Origin: Microvelia longipes
Lineage: Eukaryota > Arthropoda > Insecta > Hemiptera > Veliidae
Assembly: GCA_018340805.1 (NCBI GenBank)
Contig: JACMZG010000008.1
Coordinates: 19,769,118 to 19,833,117, forward strand
Direction of reading: 5' to 3'
Length of the DNA stretch: 64,000 nucleotides
Each line of letters starts with the position of its first letter. Positions within the stretch are counted from its first letter, which is position 1. This document shows, one piece after another, positions 35,176-47,082 of the stretch. Position numbers and translations under genes: made by a program. Under the pieces are notes generated by a model. That model saw nothing but the letters and a program-made list of their open reading frames with translations, was not told the origin of the DNA and did no database searches.

Positions 35176-36247
35176 TTAATGTTTAAGTTTTGTTTTAAAA
35201 TCAAAAATTAACTTCCTCCTCATGGCATTTCTAATGGGAGTAAATAATTTGTAAACATATTCTATGATTAATTGTATAATTATCATCATTTCTTGCATTG
35301 AATACTTCGTCGGGGTGTTTTTCCTCTTCATGGCAAAACGCTTAAACGCAAAACAGAGGTAGTGCCATGCATAAAAATATTTGTTTTCACGTTATGTACC
35401 ACCTTGGGGTCACAATAAATCAGTCCAAATTTCAAGTTATAAATATGAGCATACTTTCTTTATGACCAAGTACCTTAAGATAGTGAGTGCTCTCAATATT
35501 TAGATTTACATAATGCAAAACTAAAAATGATACGAAGTCCTTCTATGACATTCATGCAGGTAGCGTGAAGTCATTATACTTACATTATCAATATTAATTA
35601 AGTTTTCACCGTTATATCGAGACAAGATTGAAGAACACTATCATGACTCTTCAAAACCCTGGTATTGATTATAGTTTCCTTTATTAAATGTTTCAAACTG
35701 TACCACTTATTGTTTCAGGTAAAATTAGTCCCGAGTGATTGGGCAAATTAACTCATAATTAAAATGGAACAAATAGTTCCGTTAAAAATTAAATGAGAAT
35801 AATACGTATGCAGATGCTTTATAATACTATGCAATGAAAAACTAACAATATCCTCGGGAGTAAACAATGGCATTATATGAATGCGAAGTTCTGATTGGTC
35901 TAATGATATTGTTAAGTACGCTAACAGATAAATCGGTTGCTTATGCCATTTATTTACTTTTTGCTATTGGTTCAATAGAATTTAAAAATAATTTCTCAAA
36001 AACACTTTCACTTCCACGACTATTTTTCACATCATGCTGATCAAGGAACATTAATAAAAGTGAAAGAACCTATTCGAATAACCTAAACAAATTAAAAAAT
36101 CTGTCGCCATATGCCCCTTCACTTACTCCTCTGTAAAACCGCTGTACGATAACAACACTGTATCCTCTTTATCGTCAGGTTAGTTCTTTATTATAGCGTA
36201 GTCGTTAATTTTACAGGTGTTATAAGTTTAAGGTTATAAACCCAAAA
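35176..36247. other. AT-rich DNA, no gene seen
   Basis: No gene or repeat family is recognised. I searched here for a left TIR matching the Tc1-like right end (TACAGGGTGA) and did not find one. Confidence 0.4.
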
Positions 36248-36648
36248 ATTCGTGGTGGTCCGCATGTCGGGCGAATTTCTAACCTAAGCAGTTACTCAAT
36301 TGTCAAGCACTGCTCGTAACTCATTTTGTCTGTATTTTTTAAAGGAAATGCGCTAAAACCTATAAAGATAACTGACTAATCTTAAAGATAAGTAACTTAG
36401 CTTTAAACTAGTGCAAATAATAGTACGTACTGCTAATTTTAGAGTCATAGTTTTGCATAATCAACTGGATAATTATGCGCATTTCCTTTGAAAAATACAG
36501 ACAAAATGAGTTACGAGCAGTGCTTGAAAATTGAGTAACTACTTAGGTTCTAAAGCGTGAACCGAAACCTAAGCAAGAAATAGGTTGTTAAGCACGGAAA
36601 CACGCATTCTAAATGAAATGCGCCCGACAGCGGACCACCGTGCCGGAA
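36248..36648. repeat. Foldback MITE-like element (GGTGGTCCGC type), best copy
   Basis: Outer ends GTGGTGGTCCGCATGTCGGG (36252) and CCCGACAGCGGACCACCGTG (36624) are inverted copies, as are the inner arms 36284-36358 and 36478-36548 (AGCAGTTACTCAATTGTCAA with its complement; GGAAATGCGC with GCGCATTTCC). It directly abuts the truncated transposase on its right. Confidence 0.78.
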
Positions 36649-36651
36649 TTA

Positions 36652-37494
36652 TTATAAATCGTGTTAGATTTAACATAATTTTGAACCATTTTAATTATAA
36701 TCTGGAAACAAGAACCAGGCGTTCATCTGCTGAATTAGGGTTTTATGGAGAGACTATTAGAAGAACATTAAAATTTGGTTATCGCCATCCATTCCATGTT
36801 ACACCAGTTTTAGACATGTTTTCTAGAGATAATAGAAAATTATTGGATTTTTGTAACTGGATGTTAAATAAGTATGAAGAAGATAATACGTTTCCTAGGT
36901 CGGTGTTGTGGACGGATGGAGCAACGTTTACTCGAGAGGGTATATTTAACCGTCACAACACCCATATATGGGCACATGAAAATCCTAAGGCGATGAAGGA
37001 AAATTCGTTCCAGCGCCTTTTCAAAGTGAATATTTGGTGTGGCATGATCAATAATAAACTTATTAGTCCTCATGTACCGCCAGACCGTATTAACGCAGAA
37101 GAGTTTTATTTTTTCTTAAATAATCATTCAGGAAATCTTCAAGAAGAAGTACTTCTCAATTTAAGATTAAATCTGGTTCCAGTTGGATGGATGCCCGGCC
37201 CACTATGGGCTTAGGCCTCGAGACTGGCTGAATGAAAATTATCCAAACGCTGGATTGGAGAGAGGGACCAATAGGCTGGCCTCCGAGATCTCCTGATCTT
37301 ACACCACTAGATTTTTTTCTCTGGGGCACAATGAAAGATAAAGTATACAGGTAAGCCCCACAAAATCGAGAAGACCTGATACCACACCAGCTGCAATAAC
37401 TGCAGCACAAATTGAAAAAGGTACACAATCAGTGTTAAGAAGATGTAGACTATATATTAGAGTTGAAGGAGGAAGATTTGAATCTCTCTTATGA
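36652..37494 (+). pseudogene. Tc1/mariner-superfamily transposase (arthropod DUF4817-associated type), truncated and frameshifted
   Basis: Homology begins after the foldback at about 36655. The first catalytic Asp is in LWTDGATFTREG (codon 36915), followed by NRHNTHIWAHENP and VNIWCGMI, text typical of this arthropod group. The second Asp is in QLDGCPAHYG (37186), one frame over. The third is in GWPPRSPDLTPLDFFLWG (37295), another frame over. The C-terminus VLRRCRLYIRVEGG...FESLL ends at TGA 37492-37494. There are thus at least two frameshifts, and the N-terminal helix-turn-helix part is missing. The upstream TTG-started frame at 36585 merely runs in from the foldback. It would have catalysed cut-and-paste transposition at TA sites. 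Confidence 0.88.
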
Positions 37495-38325
37495 TTTACA
37501 TGAAGAATGAATTTTAATTCCCTCTGCAGTTAAAAGTTAATTAGTTATATATTATTTAATTATGTATAAATATACCTATTACTTTGTATTCATTCAACAA
37601 AATTCTTCAAGAAATGTTTTTGTTGCATTTGTTTTATTATAAGAGACTTATATTAAGTTTTTAAGCTATACGGTAGTGAAGGGGGGGGTTGATTATTTTC
37701 TGATTAACAAAACATAAAATAATTAATAATGTAGTTATAACTAATACAATAAAGTTTATTTTGTAAATCAAATTGACATAATTTAAATGTAAATGTCTGT
37801 GTTTACATTGTGAATAATTTGCCATCTAAGCGACTTACATCAAGTTTTTTAAGAATATCTCGGTTAAAGTTAAAAACAAGCCATAGGTTATGTTACATCA
37901 TTTTAAAGGGTATGGAATGAGGCTGTTTTTAAGATTTTTAGGTTTTAACTATGAGTGAACAATATTTATATATAATATAGATATTTTATAGAATATTTTG
38001 GCATTTAAAAGTTTTTAGAATTTTAGTACTAATAATTTTTTTTATTTTAAATGCAAATAAATTTAAGTTTAATTGTGATGATTGCGACATAAAGTATACC
38101 ATTTTAAAGGGAATTTAATGTCCTTTAGAATAATGAAAACCGCATCTCTTTAGCTTTAGTAGTTTTCAAGTTGTAGATCGTTTTAGAGGATTAGACAGTA
38201 AAGTATCGAATAATTCGATATATCGATTTTTCTAGAGAACTATTGAGAATCGACCCTATGCTTACATGACATTTTTTGTTCATCCTGGTCCATAGAATCA
38301 GGATTTTTATTTTGTCCCATTAAGA
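37495..38325 (+). other. Probable non-coding 3' part of the Tc1-like element
   Basis: An AT-rich stretch between the transposase and a terminal-repeat-like motif. It has no open frame. Belonging to the element is inferred from the matching right end. Confidence 0.45.
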
Positions 38326-38342
38326 TTAAGTCACCCTGTATA
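38326..38342 (+). mobile_element. Right terminal inverted repeat of the Tc1-like element
   Basis: AAGTCACCCTGTATA reads TATACAGGGTGACTT on the other strand. TACAGGGTG at the tip next to TA is the usual end of this transposon group. The left end was not found. Confidence 0.55.
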
Positions 38343-39345
38343 TTAAGTTTCTTTTGATTGTTATTACCTTTTATCAGCTAGATATAGAATAAAAAAGGAT
38401 TTTTTAATTTAGAAATGTATTTTAGATGTCCCGTAAAGTTGGCTGCATTTATTTATTTATTTTAGATGTCTTGAGATAAATTTATTTTGAATGAATTTAA
38501 TGTTTTAATATTTTGAATACCTCTATCAAGATCTCTGTGATTACAACAACTTGGCTTTATGTTTTTTGTTCTTTTTAGAAACGAAATTTATAATTTAACA
38601 AATGGTAAAAAATTTAATACAAACGAGATCAAGGTGTGGAATGGAAGTTAAATAAAATCTCTTCGGCGATTGGTTAGTCCGAGCACGTATAGTATTGCTG
38701 GATTAGCCTTGACCTGACCAATACCAACTACGTGCAGCTTTAACTGTAAAATCATTGCACACGTGTTTGCACAGCTAAGTAAATCTCTTATCATTTCAAA
38801 TTTTCTATCACTGAGGAAGGCAACAAAGACTGAAAGTTTAACATAATGATCTCACCTTTAATTAAATTATTTTATTTTATGTTGAATTATTTAATGAATA
38901 ATTGAAAACTATTCGTTTTTAAAGTGAGAAAGGGGAAGTTTCCTCTTCACTTAATATTCATTATTTGTCAGAGCGGGCATTCATCATCAATACCAACCAA
39001 CAAAATACTAACAAAAATAATAAAATAAAAAAACTAAAGTTGCCATACAAAGTAATGAGGTAAAATAAAGGTAGAATAATAAATAAAAATAATTACAAAA
39101 TTGAATAATAAATTTATTAATTAAATTATAAAATGAATAAATAAGATAATATAAATACTAAAATATTCTCTTAGAGGTTTTAGAGTGACCGATTAGACAT
39201 TGATCTTAGCTGAACACCAATGTCTGTTCCATCCAGAGTTTGAATCCTATCCAAGGCGTTATATTATTTCACTTGCTTTGACAGTGTATTGTGTGCTACT
39301 TGTACCAAACTGCAACCATATGGCTGTTCCGAAATTTCAAAAATC
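38343..39345. other. No gene; one hammerhead-like core
   Basis: At 38809-38840 CACTGAGGAAGGC...GACTGAAAGTTT has the order of a decayed hammerhead-like motif. At 39184-39245 a tRNA-like stretch (GTGACCGATTAGACA and GAGTTTGAATCC) is seen, but its arms do not pair well enough to call a tRNA. Confidence 0.4.
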
Positions 39346-40172
39346 ATAGAACGCGGAAAAGGTTGCGATCAATTTGAAATTTGGTACGCATGTATTAAAG
39401 TATACGATTAAGATATGTGCCAAGTTTCATCTCGTTATTAGCATTAGTTTAATTTATATCGTTTGACTTGTTAAAAAAGACAAGACTATTACACGTTACA
39501 AGACTATCTACACGCAATAAGTAATTACACTACAGTCTATCGTTTAGTTTAAAAATCTTGACAGGTCAGTTTAGACATCACTAATTCTTAAGAAAAAAAA
39601 ATCCCTACAAGAAGGGAGCGGGAAAAAACTATGTAAACAAATCAGGTTATTTTACCCGTATTTTCTTGGCGATGTTTTTTACATTTCTTTTATGAAGTTT
39701 CATTTAAAAATATCATTTTTAAGATTAATTTGAAAGTAGTTTTCAAAACGATGTAATCAAAAGAAGAGCCATAAACAAAGTGAACGATTGCCGGGAAGAA
39801 GGTTTTTTCTCTACAGCGATTATTGTGGTAGGGATTTTTTTTTCTCTTTTTAAGTGAGAGGTTGGCAGCGGCTTCTCTGTTTGGTCAATCTCCAAAATAC
39901 TTATGACCTTGGGGATTTTTAAACTAAACGATAGACTGTAAGACTCGTTTTAATACCACAAGTACCTTTATGATTTTTTTGGGTCATAAAAATTAATCAA
40001 CATCGAGCGTGGAATGAAAATAATGAACCCTGGGAATGAAACATATGACTTTACTATCTGAAGACAAACGAAGCGAAACCGAAGTAGAGAGGATGAGCAT
40101 AGTCCATCCGATGTGATGAGGAGAAGGTCCAAGGTACCCTGTATTTTACATTAAACATGAAGCTAATCATAA
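39346..40172 (+). repeat. 5S-rRNA-related repeat, copy G, split by a MITE
   Basis: The head (GATCAATTTGAAATTTGGTA, GTGCCAAGTTTCATCTCGTT) lies at 39367-39450. The rest resumes at 39941 with AGACTCGTTTTAATACCACA, GGGTCATAAAAATTAATCAA and a decayed 5S block, then AAGACAAACGAAGCGAAACC and GGATGAGCATAGTCCATCCG. The interruption falls inside the ACACTAAG word conserved in other copies. Confidence 0.7.
39531..39940. mobile_element. TA-flanked MITE (Tc1/mariner-like) nested in copy G
   Basis: 25-bp perfect terminal inverted repeats (39533-39557 and 39914-39938, starting CAGTCTATCGTTTAG) are flanked by TA on both sides (39531-39532 and 39939-39940). Length is 406 bp, with no coding capacity. Removing it with one TA restores the ACACTAAGA text of the host repeat, which defines the insertion site exactly. 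Confidence 0.9.
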
Positions 40173-41970
<1,798 letters not shown>

Positions 41971-42309
41971 TGAGTGTGTACATCATCTATGTACGCACTC
42001 ACATAGATTTTGTTCCTAGTCGTTTCTATGGGACACTATATCTGTTGAACTCTTAATCGGATCGATATGAAACTTGGTACAAAATCGGCCTCATAAATAT
42101 TCCGAAGCCTATTGTTTATCAGTTATCACAAACTGATATAGGACAAGAATCATGTGGTCAGAAAGCGGCCAACATAGACATTGCGGAGTGGCCAAGTGAC
42201 CGAAGGCCTCTTGTTCTTTTTTTCAATTCGACGTTTGGAAAGATAATACACTTAAGAATCTACAAATAATTAGTATACTACTAGGTTGTGAAACAGATTT
42301 TTATATTTA

Positions 42310-42729
42310 ATGGCGAGCAATGTGAAAGCGATATTAAAAAGAGCTGAGGTAGAAAAAGTCACTTACACGCCTTGTAAGTGTATGCTATTTTTTTCTGAGA
42401 CAAAGAGTAATAAAAACATAACATTTACGGGACACTTTTCCGCTTCAAACGCTAAAGTTTTTAAGTCAGGTAGACTTGGTTTAATATATAATAATGCCCG
42501 TTTTAAGGCCTTTCGGTCCTTCAGGGTATTCGCCTTGCGGGAACCACCTCGGGTGGGTCACATCTACTATGCTCAAAGTAAAGCTAAAGTTGGCGAAATC
42601 TTTTTACATCAAATTTTTTTTATACAAACTGAGAGCATAGCCCGGGCTGTGAACCCCGGACCTCCAGTGCCGAAGTCCAGTACTTCGGATAGTGGTAGAG
42701 TTGCTACTACTATCAAAAATTGTAAATAA
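42310..42729 (+). CDS. Unrecognised 139-codon open frame, possibly retroelement-derived
   Basis: ATG-started frame of 139 codons in a stretch that is less AT-rich than its surroundings. I recognise no domain. It has a CKC pair near the N-terminus, many Lys/Arg/Ser residues, the basic text REPPRVGHIYYAQSKAKVG, and VNPGPPVPKSST near the C-terminus. NPGP recalls 2A-like or ORF1-type text of some non-LTR elements, but the upstream DxE of a true 2A motif is absent. No splice sites or partner exon are seen. It may be a chance frame. Confidence 0.25.
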   Translation: MASNVKAILKRAEVEKVTYTPCKCMLFFSETKSNKNITFTGHFSASNAKVFKSGRLGLIYNNARFKAFRSFRVFALREPPRVGHIYYAQSKAKVGEIFLHQIFFIQTESIARAVNPGPPVPKSSTSDSGRVATTIKNCK

Positions 42730-43047
42730 TATTTCAATTTAATAATTCCAAATAATTAATTTAAATTTAGTTTTAATTATAAAGAAACAATAAATAAATA
42801 ACAGATAGAAGGTTAAATAGTTAAAACAGTGTTGCCATCTAGCAGAACTATAGCTGAATTACATCAAGAATATGGTCTTCAGCGCTCATCGCGGCAAATA
42901 GACGAATTTCCAGCAGCACAAAAAAGATTTTTGTACGCCTTACGAAACAAATTCCTCTTCTTTTTACAATGGATTCAACTATTGCATTCCACGCTCTGAA
43001 TATTAGGGAATAAAGTGAACAAAAAACTTTATAGCGACCCCTTTTTT
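42730..43047. other. AT-rich DNA, no gene seen
   Basis: Nothing is recognised between the open frame and the next foldback. Confidence 0.4.
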
Positions 43048-43254
43048 AAATTATTAAAGCTTTTGAGGAGGATTATTTGTCTGTTACTCTAGTTGTTGTC
43101 CAAACATATATTTGTTAGCAACCATGTAACTGTTTTTTGTTATTATTTATAATGTTAAGCCTTGAAAAAGATAAAATTATATCAAAAACTCAAAATTAGT
43201 TTTATTTATTATTTTGGACCTATTCCTCCTCAAAAGCTTTAATAATAAAATTAC
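43048..43254. repeat. Short foldback
   Basis: TTATTAAAGCTTTTGAGGAG (43050) and CTCCTCAAAAGCTTTAATAA (43229) are inverted copies, about 155 bp apart. Confidence 0.75.
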
Positions 43255-44368
43255 CTAAGCTCCCTACCTCAGAAAAAAAAATAGTTACCTAAAACTATAA
43301 ACGACCAAATAATTAATGTAAAATAAATATCTTATCCAAACAAATCCATTTAACCTGCTAGATGAAAATATTTTCCTTTTAAATAAGCAAATAGCACAAA
43401 CGTAAAATAATAACTTGTGCCCAGAATCAGAATACTTATGAAAATTCTCTAGGGACAATAATGTTATAAAGAAAATTTTTAAAGAAACTGCAGGTAGGAG
43501 AGGTAGAAATATTTTTAGGATAAAATATCTTGAAAGGAAAATTTACCAGGGAAAAGTTGAAACACGTGTTTCAACAAAGTATTTATTTATTTTTAATACT
43601 TCGTTTACTATGTCATCAGATAGCTTTTACAGAGTTAACATACTTGGATAAATATTTATTGTAAAATATTTTAAAAGGTATGATTCAGCACAAAATAAAA
43701 ATATTAGTAAGAATTTGATTTTGTTTGGTGTGTTTTAAGTGTACGTTGTTGACTTGATCAGCATTAGATACTGGAATATCTTGTTTTAGTAACATTTAGT
43801 ATGAGGAAGATAATTTTTCTTCTAGTTCGAATTATTTGATTGAAACTAATTGATATACCATACCATTAGGTGTATTTAATACAAATTACAGATTATAAAA
43901 CTCACCTGTTCATTCTGAGTTGAGTGCCGTTATAAGTTTATGTCGCTATAAAATATGAAAAGAATGTTTTAGGACTTCTAAAATCAAAAGTTTAAAATCA
44001 TTGCCCTAAGACAATCATATATTTATAAAACAAAAAGCACATTGCCATAATCACAATAAAGTCATATGTTAGGTACAGACAATTTGGAGGCTGAGAAATG
44101 TTTACTTTACATCCGCCCTAATATAAATAATCCATTCTCCAGTGTAATCTTAATTGTGTTTCATGCGATTTTCAATTTATTTAAATTTTCCTCTGTGGCG
44201 GACTATACTGCAAATATAATTTTATTGTTTTATTTTCAATATTTTTGAAAATGTCAATTTTTAAAACATAGTTTTTTTTAAGTAAAATAATTTTTTGTTG
44301 TGCGTTAATAAAATCATGTTATCTGTTAGTAATTTCAAGTTTCTATATTAAATATTATACTCGGTATA
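43255..44368. other. AT-rich DNA, no gene seen
   Basis: No coding or RNA gene is supported. Confidence 0.4.
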
Positions 44369-44369
44369 C

Positions 44370-44395
44370 TGGCTGTGCAGTGATAACTGCACAGC
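44370..44395. repeat. Perfect hairpin, 11-bp stem
   Basis: GGCTGTGCAGT, loop GATA, ACTGCACAGCC. The GATAACTGC word recurs in the hairpin pair at 49582-49669. Confidence 0.8.
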
Positions 44396-44491
44396 CATAA
44401 ATAGTGACCACCGACTTAGATGAATAGTAAAAAGCAGTGAGTTAGAACTATTTTACATTAATTAGTTTTGACGGGTATCAACATATTTATC

Positions 44492-45680
44492 TTGACTTGA
44501 TCCTAAAAAACTCTCTGATGCCAAAGCTGAGTTTAATTTTATGATTGCTCAGGGCATTTCTAGACCATCAGACAGCAACCGGGCCAGTCCACTGTTTATA
44601 GTTCTTAAAAAGAACAACACATGGCGCTCTTGTGGTGATCATTGAGCTCTAAATACAATTTCAGTGCCAGATAAAAACCCACTGCCACTTATTCACGATT
44701 TAGACCAAGGACTGCATGGAAAACAATATTTTCTTCGCTCGACCTGACAAAAGCTTATCACCAAATACCAGTCGATCCTTCGGACATTCCAAAGGCCGCT
44801 GTCATAACACCATTTGCACTCTACGAGTTCGTGCGGATGCCTTTTGGTCTTCGAAATGCCGGACAAAATTCCAACGGTTCATAAACAACGTCCTACGGGG
44901 ACTCCACTTAGTCTTTATATACATGGATGATGTGCTGATAGCCTCTTCAGGAGAAGAAGAACATTTAGACTATTTACGTCATTTATCGTATTTACAAGAC
45001 TTAGGCACTATGGAATCGCTCTTAACCAGATGGGCTATTGTACCTTGTCACTGATGTCTTTAACAATGCTATCGGATTCTTTTCATCAAAGTTAACTGAT
45101 GCTCAAAGACGATACAGGGCTTATGATAGAGAATTGCTTGCTGTTTATTCATCTATCAAATATTTTCGGCACATGCTAGAAGGCATACATTTTCGCATCT
45201 GCACTGACCACAAACCTCTGTCGTTCGCATTCCGAAGTAAATCTGACATATCAACTCCTCGCCAACTCAGATACCTTGATTCTATTCCACAATTTTTAAC
45301 AGACATACACCACATCACAGGTACTGATATCGTAGTTGCTGACGCTCATTCGCGAGTCAATGTTATAACAACACCATCTTCTATTGATTACAAAGAAGTA
45401 GCTCAAGAGCAGGAAAAAGATGAAGAATTTAAAAGTTGCTAGAAGGGACTACATCCTTAAAGCTTCAACTTACTTTGCTATTAAACATTATTAAACCACT
45501 TTACTGTTTAGTAGAAAACAACAAAATCAGACCAACATGTCAGCATGTTCCAAAATGCTTAAGATTCGAAGTTGTCAAGTGTCTTCACAACCTTGCTCAC
45601 CCAGGTCGGAAGGTAACATCTAGATTAGTAAAAAACAGATTTGTGTGGCCTGGGGTCGAAAAAGATTATCATCAATAACA
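44492..45680 (+). pseudogene. pol: Second Ty3/gypsy pol fragment (RT, RNase H, integrase start), decayed
   Basis: Homology spans three frames. RT begins with the FMIAQGISRPSDS text (44538) and continues through [10 protein letters not shown], a shifted [25 protein letters not shown] and YMDDVLIASSGEEEHLDYL (about 44920-44975). The thumb and connection are then mostly missing, and RNase H resumes at 45038 with AIGFFSSKLTDAQRRYRAYDRELLAVYSSIK and ICTDHKPLSFAF. The integrase zinc module is partial (LHNLAHPGRKV, FVWPGVEKDY) and stops at about 45678; the catalytic core is lost. A TGA replaces a codon at 44642-44644. It is older than the element at 4283 and retains the RT palm that element lacks. 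No LTRs are assigned with confidence. Confidence 0.85.
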
Positions 45681-46950
45681 AACTGGAGCCAGGAATCAAA
45701 CCTTTTCAAAAGAATATGAACCCTGCTTGCGGACATATGTGTCAGAATTTATTTTATGATTTAGCAGACCAAGATAAGGACAACATAGACCTGATCTTTT
45801 AAATTGCTATAAAATTTTGATCCATCATCTCAGTTCAAACGTTATTTAGGTGTTGGTACTCTGTGAATTGTAATCAAAAAATTGTTAAATGTGCGAGTGG
45901 TCTAAGAGGCTAGGGTTAGAACAAGTGGTTCCCCTCCCTCTTTTGTATCAAGGTACCCTAGATACATAGGTTACTTGTTTGTAACCAAATTATTGATAGA
46001 TTTACAACTTAAATCTTAACTTGTGATTATTCAACATTAAACATTGAAAAGATTAAAAAAAGTTAAACATGATTAAGTAGGGATTAACTTTCATAATGAA
46101 TAAACAAGAACATGAACAAGGGAAAGCAGACGATTAAATTCCGAGCCTGGGGGAAACTGTAAAGGTAAGTAATCAATATGCTAATGACTTTAAACTTTCC
46201 TTCAAAAACATCAAACTTAGCAATTCATTCTGCTGGGTACGCAAGCTTTCCTTTGGCTTTTACTCGACTCATACTTTCTTCATTTTCCAGTTAAAAATTA
46301 ATACTATGGCTGTGAGAGAAAATTCTAAAATGATTTTCCTAATTCTATTTTACCTATAAAAATGTTACTTGATTCCCATGCTGAGATTACGAACAAATAC
46401 GAAACTATTTGTATTATAAAATATTGCAGACAGAATAACAACTATTACTTAGGATTAATAAATAAACAATAAGATATTTTAAATAATCTGCTTTATTAAA
46501 AGGTAAGTCATTTATAATTTAAGCAATACGCAGTTAAATATTATTAAATTTAATTTCTCAACAGTTATTCTAGCCACAGAAGGCTAGATTTAAACATTTT
46601 GCTACCCTAACTCCTAATAGAAGGGGGAAGTATTGTATTAGAAAAAATCTTGACACCGACGTTTGTATGTTAAACGTCTACGTTAAAGCACCTACAGATC
46701 TAAAAAATGTACAACATGTATCGATGTGTTGTCGAATGGGTGTGCACATTTTTTGAAAACAGGCTACAACTCAAATGTGTTATCCAATTTCAATGAAACT
46801 TAGTACAACAATAAAGTTCTATAAAAGATAAGATTTTGGGGTTAATCTAACTCGCTGTGTCGAAATGGCGTTTATTTGAAACATATTGGTTAAATAAAAA
46901 GTATTTTCTAATAATGGTTTCAAGTTTTAAGGTCAAAGATGCCTCAATCA
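45681..46950. other. No gene; possible polypurine tract
   Basis: AGAAGGGGGAAGTATTGTA (46619-46637) resembles a polypurine tract followed by an LTR-like TGT start and could belong to the pol fragment upstream, but the other LTR was not found. TTGAATTAGAAA-type AT-rich text fills the rest. Confidence 0.3.
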
Positions 46951-47082
46951 CATCTGTGGCTAGGACAGTTTTCTAGGTAAATGCATCTGTGGCTAGGAGA
47001 GTTCTCTAGGTAAATGCATCTGTGGCTAGGACAGTTCTCTAGGTAAATGCTTCTGTGGCTAGGACAGTTCTCTAGGTAATTG
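46951..47082. repeat. Minisatellite, 33-bp unit
   Basis: Four units start at 46951, 46984, 47017 and 47050, each with CATCTGTGGCTAGGACAGTT and TCTAGGTAAATG. Confidence 0.92.

Noticed and set aside
36585..36651. N-terminus of the Tc1-like transposase frame
   Set aside because: This part is the inverted end of the foldback MITE and starts at TTG; it is not transposase sequence.
46619..46900. 3' LTR of the decayed Ty3 pol
   Set aside because: A polypurine-like tract and TGT start are seen, but no matching LTR copy upstream and no clear end.
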